From Sphingomonas sp. 8AM (GTDB lineage Bacteria; Pseudomonadota; Alphaproteobacteria; Sphingomonadales; Sphingomonadaceae): a stretch of 64,000 nucleotides of DNA. Below, in pieces: positions 60,701-64,000 of the stretch. The stretch lies in NCBI RefSeq assembly GCF_902506455.1, contig NZ_LR733844.1, forward strand, positions 1,372,223 to 1,436,222. Reading direction: 5' to 3'. The translations under genes were made by a program, and so were the position numbers. Under the pieces are notes generated by a model. The model was given only the letters and a program-made list of their open reading frames with translations, was not told the DNA's origin and ran no database searches. Within the stretch, counting starts at the first letter, position 1. The number at the start of each line of letters is the position of its first letter.

Positions 60701-62035
60701 CTACGATCGGGCGATCGGAACACGAACAATCGCCTGTAATCCGGAACCCTTCTCGTTGAAGCCCAGGTCCAGCGTGCCGCCATACAGGCCGGCGATATCG
60801 CGTGAAACCGCCAGCCCCAGTCCCGTGCCCGGCTTCGTCTCGTCGAGACGTACGCCCACGCCGAGGACACGGTCGCGCGCCTCGTCAGGAATCCCCGGGC
60901 CGTCGTCAGCGATGACGATCTCGATCCACGCCGCCTCGACCCGTGCCGTGATCCGGACCGTCTCGCGTGCCCATTTGCAGGCATTGTCGATCAGGTTCGA
61001 CAGGATTTCGGACAGGTCGCCCGGGTCGCACGGAACCGCGATCCGCGACGGCACAGCGTTGATGATGGCCACGTCACGTCCGGCATGCAGCCGGCGCATC
61101 GCCTCAACGATCCCGGCGGTGAACAGCGCCAGATCGGCGACGATGCCGGTGCCGCGTCCGCCGGCCGCCGCGGCGCGCTTCATCTGATAGTCGATCTGGC
61201 GCTGCATGCGGTCGCACTGGTCGAGAATGAACGCCGCGGCGTCGGCCTGACCGGATTGCGCGAGCTGTTCCGCCTCGCTGGTCACCAGTGCCAGCGGGGT
61301 GCGCAGATTGTGGCCGAGGTTGCCGGCCTCCACCCGTGCCCTTGCGACCAGCACCGCCTGCGCCTCGATCAGTTCGTTCAGCCGCCCGACGATGCCGGCG
61401 AATTCGCGCGGCACCGCGTCGGGAAGCCGGTCGCGGTCGCCGCGGCGCAGCTCGTCGATCCAGCCGGCGAGGCGCTGGGTGGGGCGCAGCCCGTAGCGGA
61501 CCTGCAGCGCCGCGCCGACCAGCATCAGCGCGGCAAACGCGCCGAGCGAAAGGGTGAGGTCGCTGTCGAACGCGCGCAATTCGGCGTCGAGCACGCGGCC
61601 GGAAGCGGTGATCGAGAAGAGCAGCCCGCCCGCGCCGGGACGGTCGATGCGCAGGAGGCGTTCCTGATGGTCGCGGGTCCATATCGGGACGTCCGGGGCT
61701 TCGTTGCGCGCGGTGATGAGGTGGTGGCCGGCCAGCGAGGCGGAGGTGAGCATTGGCTTCCCGCCACGCTCCACCTGCCAGTAGAAGCCGGAGCGGGGAT
61801 GCTGGAAGCGCGGGTCCGAGAGCGGACGATCGAGCACCGGGCGGCCGTCCGGGCCGGGTTCGGTGAGGCTCGTCAACTCGTCGAGGTGATTGGCCAGGTC
61901 GCTGACGAACGTATGGGTGACATGCCGGCCGTACAGCCCGCTGATGACGAAGCCCGCCACCAGCGTCCCCAGCCCGACCCACAGCAGCGAGGCGATCGCG
62001 AAACGGAAGCGCAGGCTGGGCGCGCGCGGGCTCAT
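60701..62035 (-). CDS. Sensor histidine kinase, PhoQ-like
   Basis: About 444 residues. Two membrane helices (about residues 12-34 and 165-185) enclose a periplasmic sensor. A HAMP-like region and a HisKA segment with GNLGHNLRTPLALVTSEAEQL follow, then an ATPase with NLIDNACKWA, DDGPGIP and PGTGLGLAVSRDI. The Asn-Leu-Arg-Thr after the His is typical of PhoQ-type kinases. Its first 4 bases overlap the response-regulator gene end. It likely senses envelope or metal stress and controls the divergent RND operon. Confidence 0.93.
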   Translation of the reverse strand: MSPRAPSLRFRFAIASLLWVGLGTLVAGFVISGLYGRHVTHTFVSDLANHLDELTSLTEPGPDGRPVLDRPLSDPRFQHPRSGFYWQVERGGKPMLTSASLAGHHLITARNEAPDVPIWTRDHQERLLRIDRPGAGGLLFSITASGRVLDAELRAFDSDLTLSLGAFAALMLVGAALQVRYGLRPTQRLAGWIDELRRGDRDRLPDAVPREFAGIVGRLNELIEAQAVLVARARVEAGNLGHNLRTPLALVTSEAEQLAQSGQADAAAFILDQCDRMQRQIDYQMKRAAAAGGRGTGIVADLALFTAGIVEAMRRLHAGRDVAIINAVPSRIAVPCDPGDLSEILSNLIDNACKWARETVRITARVEAAWIEIVIADDGPGIPDEARDRVLGVGVRLDETKPGTGLGLAVSRDIAGLYGGTLDLGFNEKGSGLQAIVRVPIARS

Positions 62036-62685
62036 GGCAGCAGCCGGTAGCCGAAGCCGCGCACCGTGGCGATGCGGTCGCGACCGATCTTGCGGCGCAG
62101 GCGACCGACCAGCACCTCCACCGTATTGGGATCGCGTTCCGCCTCCAGGGCATAGAGCCGGTCGAGGATCGCGTCGCGTGAAAGGGTGCGGCCCGGCTCG
62201 AGCAGGAAGGCGCGGAGCAGGCGGAATTCGTTGCGCGTCAGCTCGACCGGCGCGCCGTCCAGCCACGCCTCGCGCGTGCCGGTGTCGAGCGCCAGCGCGC
62301 CGTCCGCCAGCCGCGCAACATGATGCCCCGCCGCGCGCCGCGCCAGCGCGTGGAGGCGGGCGATCAGCTCTTCCGCCCGCACTGGCTTGACAAGGAAATC
62401 GTCCGCCCCCGCGTTGAGACCCTCGACCTTCTCCTCCCAGCTGCCGCGCGCGGTGAGGATCAGGATCGGCACCGTCGCGCCGCGCCGTCGCAACAGCCGG
62501 ACGAGCTCGAGCCCGCTGATGCCGGGCAGGCCGAGATCGACGATCAGCGCGTTGAAACCGTCGTCGACGAAGCCTGCCGCATCCTCGGCGCTCGCCAGCC
62601 ACTCGCCGGTGATCCCGGCGCGGGACAGGCTGGCGATCGTGCGCCGCGCCAGTTCCGCCTCGTCCTCGACCATCAGGATGCGCAT
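62032..62685 (-). CDS. OmpR/PhoP-family response regulator
   Basis: 217 residues from the ATG at 62685. The receiver has MVEDEAELARR, the phosphoacceptor Asp in ALIVDLGLPGISG, Thr in LILTARG and Lys in LVKPVRAEEL. The winged-helix output has ELTRNEFRLLRAFLLEPGRTLSR and VRGFGYRLLP. It is translationally coupled to the kinase (ATGA overlap) and divergent from the efflux operon, whose start lies 50 bases away, so it is the likely regulator of that operon. Confidence 0.95.
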   Translation of the reverse strand: MRILMVEDEAELARRTIASLSRAGITGEWLASAEDAAGFVDDGFNALIVDLGLPGISGLELVRLLRRRGATVPILILTARGSWEEKVEGLNAGADDFLVKPVRAEELIARLHALARRAAGHHVARLADGALALDTGTREAWLDGAPVELTRNEFRLLRAFLLEPGRTLSRDAILDRLYALEAERDPNTVEVLVGRLRRKIGRDRIATVRGFGYRLLP

Positions 62686-62735
62686 CGCGATCCTCTGACA
62701 GCATTTTGGCAGGTTCGCCATATAGAGAGACGGAT

Positions 62736-63821
62736 GTGACCAAGACGCACCTTCCGCTGTCGCCGCTGTTCGCAGCGCTGCTCGCCGGCTGTTCGGGCGG
62801 CGAGGCGCCGGCGCCGGCCCCCACGCCCACGCCCACGACGGCGCCCGGCACGATCGGGCTGGGCGCCGCGCAAATCGCGCGGCTCGATATCCGGTTCGCC
62901 AGCGCCGAGAGCGCCACCGAGGTGCCGGTCGCCGAAGTGCCCGCGACGATCGCCCCGCCGCCCAATGCGCGCGTGGCGGTCGCCGCGACGATCCCCGGCG
63001 TCGTAACGCGCACGATGGTCGTCGAGGGTCAGCAGGTTCGCGCCGGACAGCCGCTCGCGGTGATCGCCAGCCGCGACGTGCTGACGATGCAGGCGGGGAT
63101 GGAACAGGCGTCGGCGCGGGCGAGCGTATCGCGGCTCAACGCCCGCCGGCTCGACCAGCTCGCGCGCGAGGGCGTGATCGCCGGCAGCCGGGCGGACGAA
63201 GCCGCGGCGTCGCGGCGCGAGGCGGAGGCGGAGCTGGGCGAACAGCGCCGCACGCTGGCGCTGATCAACGCCGGGCGCAGCGGTGGCAGCTATACGCTGA
63301 CCGCGCCGATCGCGGGCACGATCACCAAGGCGAGCGTGCAGACCGGCATGCCCGTCGACGGCGCGAGCGCGCCGTTCGTGATCGACGCCGCGGGCCGCTA
63401 CGAAGTCACCGCGCAATTGCCCGAGCGGCTGATCGGCACGATCAAGCCGGGAATGACGGTGCTGCTGGACGGCGTCTCCGGCACCGTCACCAGCGTCGGC
63501 GCGACGGTCGAGGCGGAGACGCGCTCCGCGCTGCTGCGTGCGCGGATTCCCGCCGCGCCGGGGCTCGTCGCCGGCCGCGCCACGACCGCCACGCTGCTGA
63601 AGCCCGCCGATGGCACGGCGGTCGCGGTGCCGAGCGCCGCGGTCGTCATCATCGACGGGCGGCCGGTCGTGTTCGTGCGCACGCCAAAAGGCGTCGAGCG
63701 CCGCGCGGTTACCAGCGCGGGCGCGGCGGGGGGCCGCACCGTGCTCACCGCGGGCGTGAAGGCCGGGGAACAGGTCGCCGTCGCCGGGACGAGCGAGCTC
63801 AAGGCCCTCGCGGCGAACTGA
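62736..63821 (+). CDS. RND efflux periplasmic adaptor lipoprotein
   Basis: About 361 residues from a GTG. The signal ends in LLAGC, a lipobox, so the mature protein is lipid-anchored. After a Pro/Ala/Thr linker come the barrel-sandwich (PGVVTRTMVVEGQQVRAGQPL), a helical hairpin with few heptads, and YTLTAPIAGTITKASVQTG, in HlyD/CusB-like order. It should bridge an inner-membrane RND pump and an outer-membrane channel. No metal-binding Met/His tail is seen, so the substrate is open. The pump gene starts 10 bases downstream. Confidence 0.92.
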   Translation: MTKTHLPLSPLFAALLAGCSGGEAPAPAPTPTPTTAPGTIGLGAAQIARLDIRFASAESATEVPVAEVPATIAPPPNARVAVAATIPGVVTRTMVVEGQQVRAGQPLAVIASRDVLTMQAGMEQASARASVSRLNARRLDQLAREGVIAGSRADEAAASRREAEAELGEQRRTLALINAGRSGGSYTLTAPIAGTITKASVQTGMPVDGASAPFVIDAAGRYEVTAQLPERLIGTIKPGMTVLLDGVSGTVTSVGATVEAETRSALLRARIPAAPGLVAGRATTATLLKPADGTAVAVPSAAVVIIDGRPVVFVRTPKGVERRAVTSAGAAGGRTVLTAGVKAGEQVAVAGTSELKALAAN

Positions 63822-63831
63822 GGGCGGACCG

Positions 63832-64000
63832 ATGCTTCGTGCCCTGGCCGCGTGGTCGCTCTCCTATCGCCTGCTCGTGCTGGCGCTGTCGATCGTGACG
63901 GCGGCGCTGGGCGCATGGGCGTTCGCGACCCTGCCGGTCGACGCCTATCCCGATATCGCGCAGACGCAGGTCAAGATCATCCTCAAGGCCCCGGGCATGA
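63832..64000 (+). CDS. RND efflux pump (CzcA/CusA-type), 5' part only
   Basis: The first 56 residues of an inner-membrane RND transporter; the window ends inside the gene. The start MLRALAAWSLSYRLLVLALS provides transmembrane helix 1, and LPVDAYPDIAQTQVKI matches the heavy-metal-efflux (HME) branch, where the N-terminal periplasmic turn reads LPVDAFPDVT or similar. It is in one operon with the adaptor. Substrate class cannot be decided from this fragment. Confidence 0.85.
   Translation, partial: MLRALAAWSLSYRLLVLALSIVTAALGAWAFATLPVDAYPDIAQTQVKIILKAPGM

Noticed and set aside
1..64000. tRNA, rRNA, insertion sequences or transposase genes
   Set aside because: None was recognised on either strand. 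No cloverleaf, rRNA segment or transposase motif was seen by eye, although small RNAs could be missed without a covariance search.

Overview
The window is very GC-rich, densely coded DNA with the gene style of a sphingomonad (Sphingomonas-like alphaproteobacterium). This assignment comes from recognising protein families, not from a database search. It carries a plasmid- or chromid-type replicon core (parA, parB, two parS-like palindromes, a replication initiator and an iteron array, about 7.9-12.1 kb). The molecule is therefore probably a large plasmid or secondary chromosome, although it is loaded with chromosome-like accessory metabolism and signalling genes. I see no rRNA, tRNA, CRISPR array or insertion sequence.

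Layout. 0-7.9 kb: the end of a MHYT-GGDEF-EAL protein, an SDR gene divergent from an AraC regulator, two esterase/hydrolase genes and a poxB-type pyruvate dehydrogenase. 7.9-12.2 kb: the replicon core. 12.2-13.8 kb: hipB-hipA, a persistence/addiction module next to the origin. 13.8-17.9 kb: a frameshifted GMC oxidoreductase, an alpha/beta hydrolase fused to a gluconate-dehydrogenase-subunit-3-like domain, and an HNH protein. 18.0-19.6 kb: an ECF41 sigma factor divergent from a carboxymuconolactone decarboxylase gene, with matching ECF41 promoters facing both ways. 19.5-24.6 kb: a hybrid histidine kinase, a STAS-like protein and a chemoreceptor. 24.7-34.5 kb: MDR and SDR oxidoreductases, an aspartic protease, VOC and monooxygenase proteins, an HWE kinase, a second hybrid kinase closely related to the first, and HxlR and AraC regulators.

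34.6-40.9 kb: the most notable region. A LuxR-type regulator is divergent from five genes that look like a Fap-type functional-amyloid export system. They encode a Ser/Thr/Asn-rich repeat protein, a small protein sharing its C-terminal motif, a C39-like cysteine peptidase, a secreted protein with a textbook double-glycine leader motif, and a FapF-like outer-membrane barrel with an N-terminal coiled coil. A strong hairpin follows the first gene.

40.9-47.2 kb: a YcaQ-type DNA glycosylase, a SleB-like hydrolase, a cation/proton antiporter coupled to an OmpA lipoprotein, a DUF2252 protein and a helix-hairpin-helix protein. 47.2-55.4 kb: a tightly packed sugar-oxidation cluster (Zn dehydrogenase, lactonase, SDR, and a large toroid-like protein broken by an in-frame TAA), a CheY-like protein and a GH27 alpha-galactosidase. 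55.4-60.6 kb: small hypothetical genes, a glutathione-dependent-type alcohol dehydrogenase with a membrane partner, and a Gfo/Idh/MocA oxidoreductase. 60.7-64 kb: an OmpR/PhoQ-like two-component system divergent from an RND efflux operon that runs off the window.
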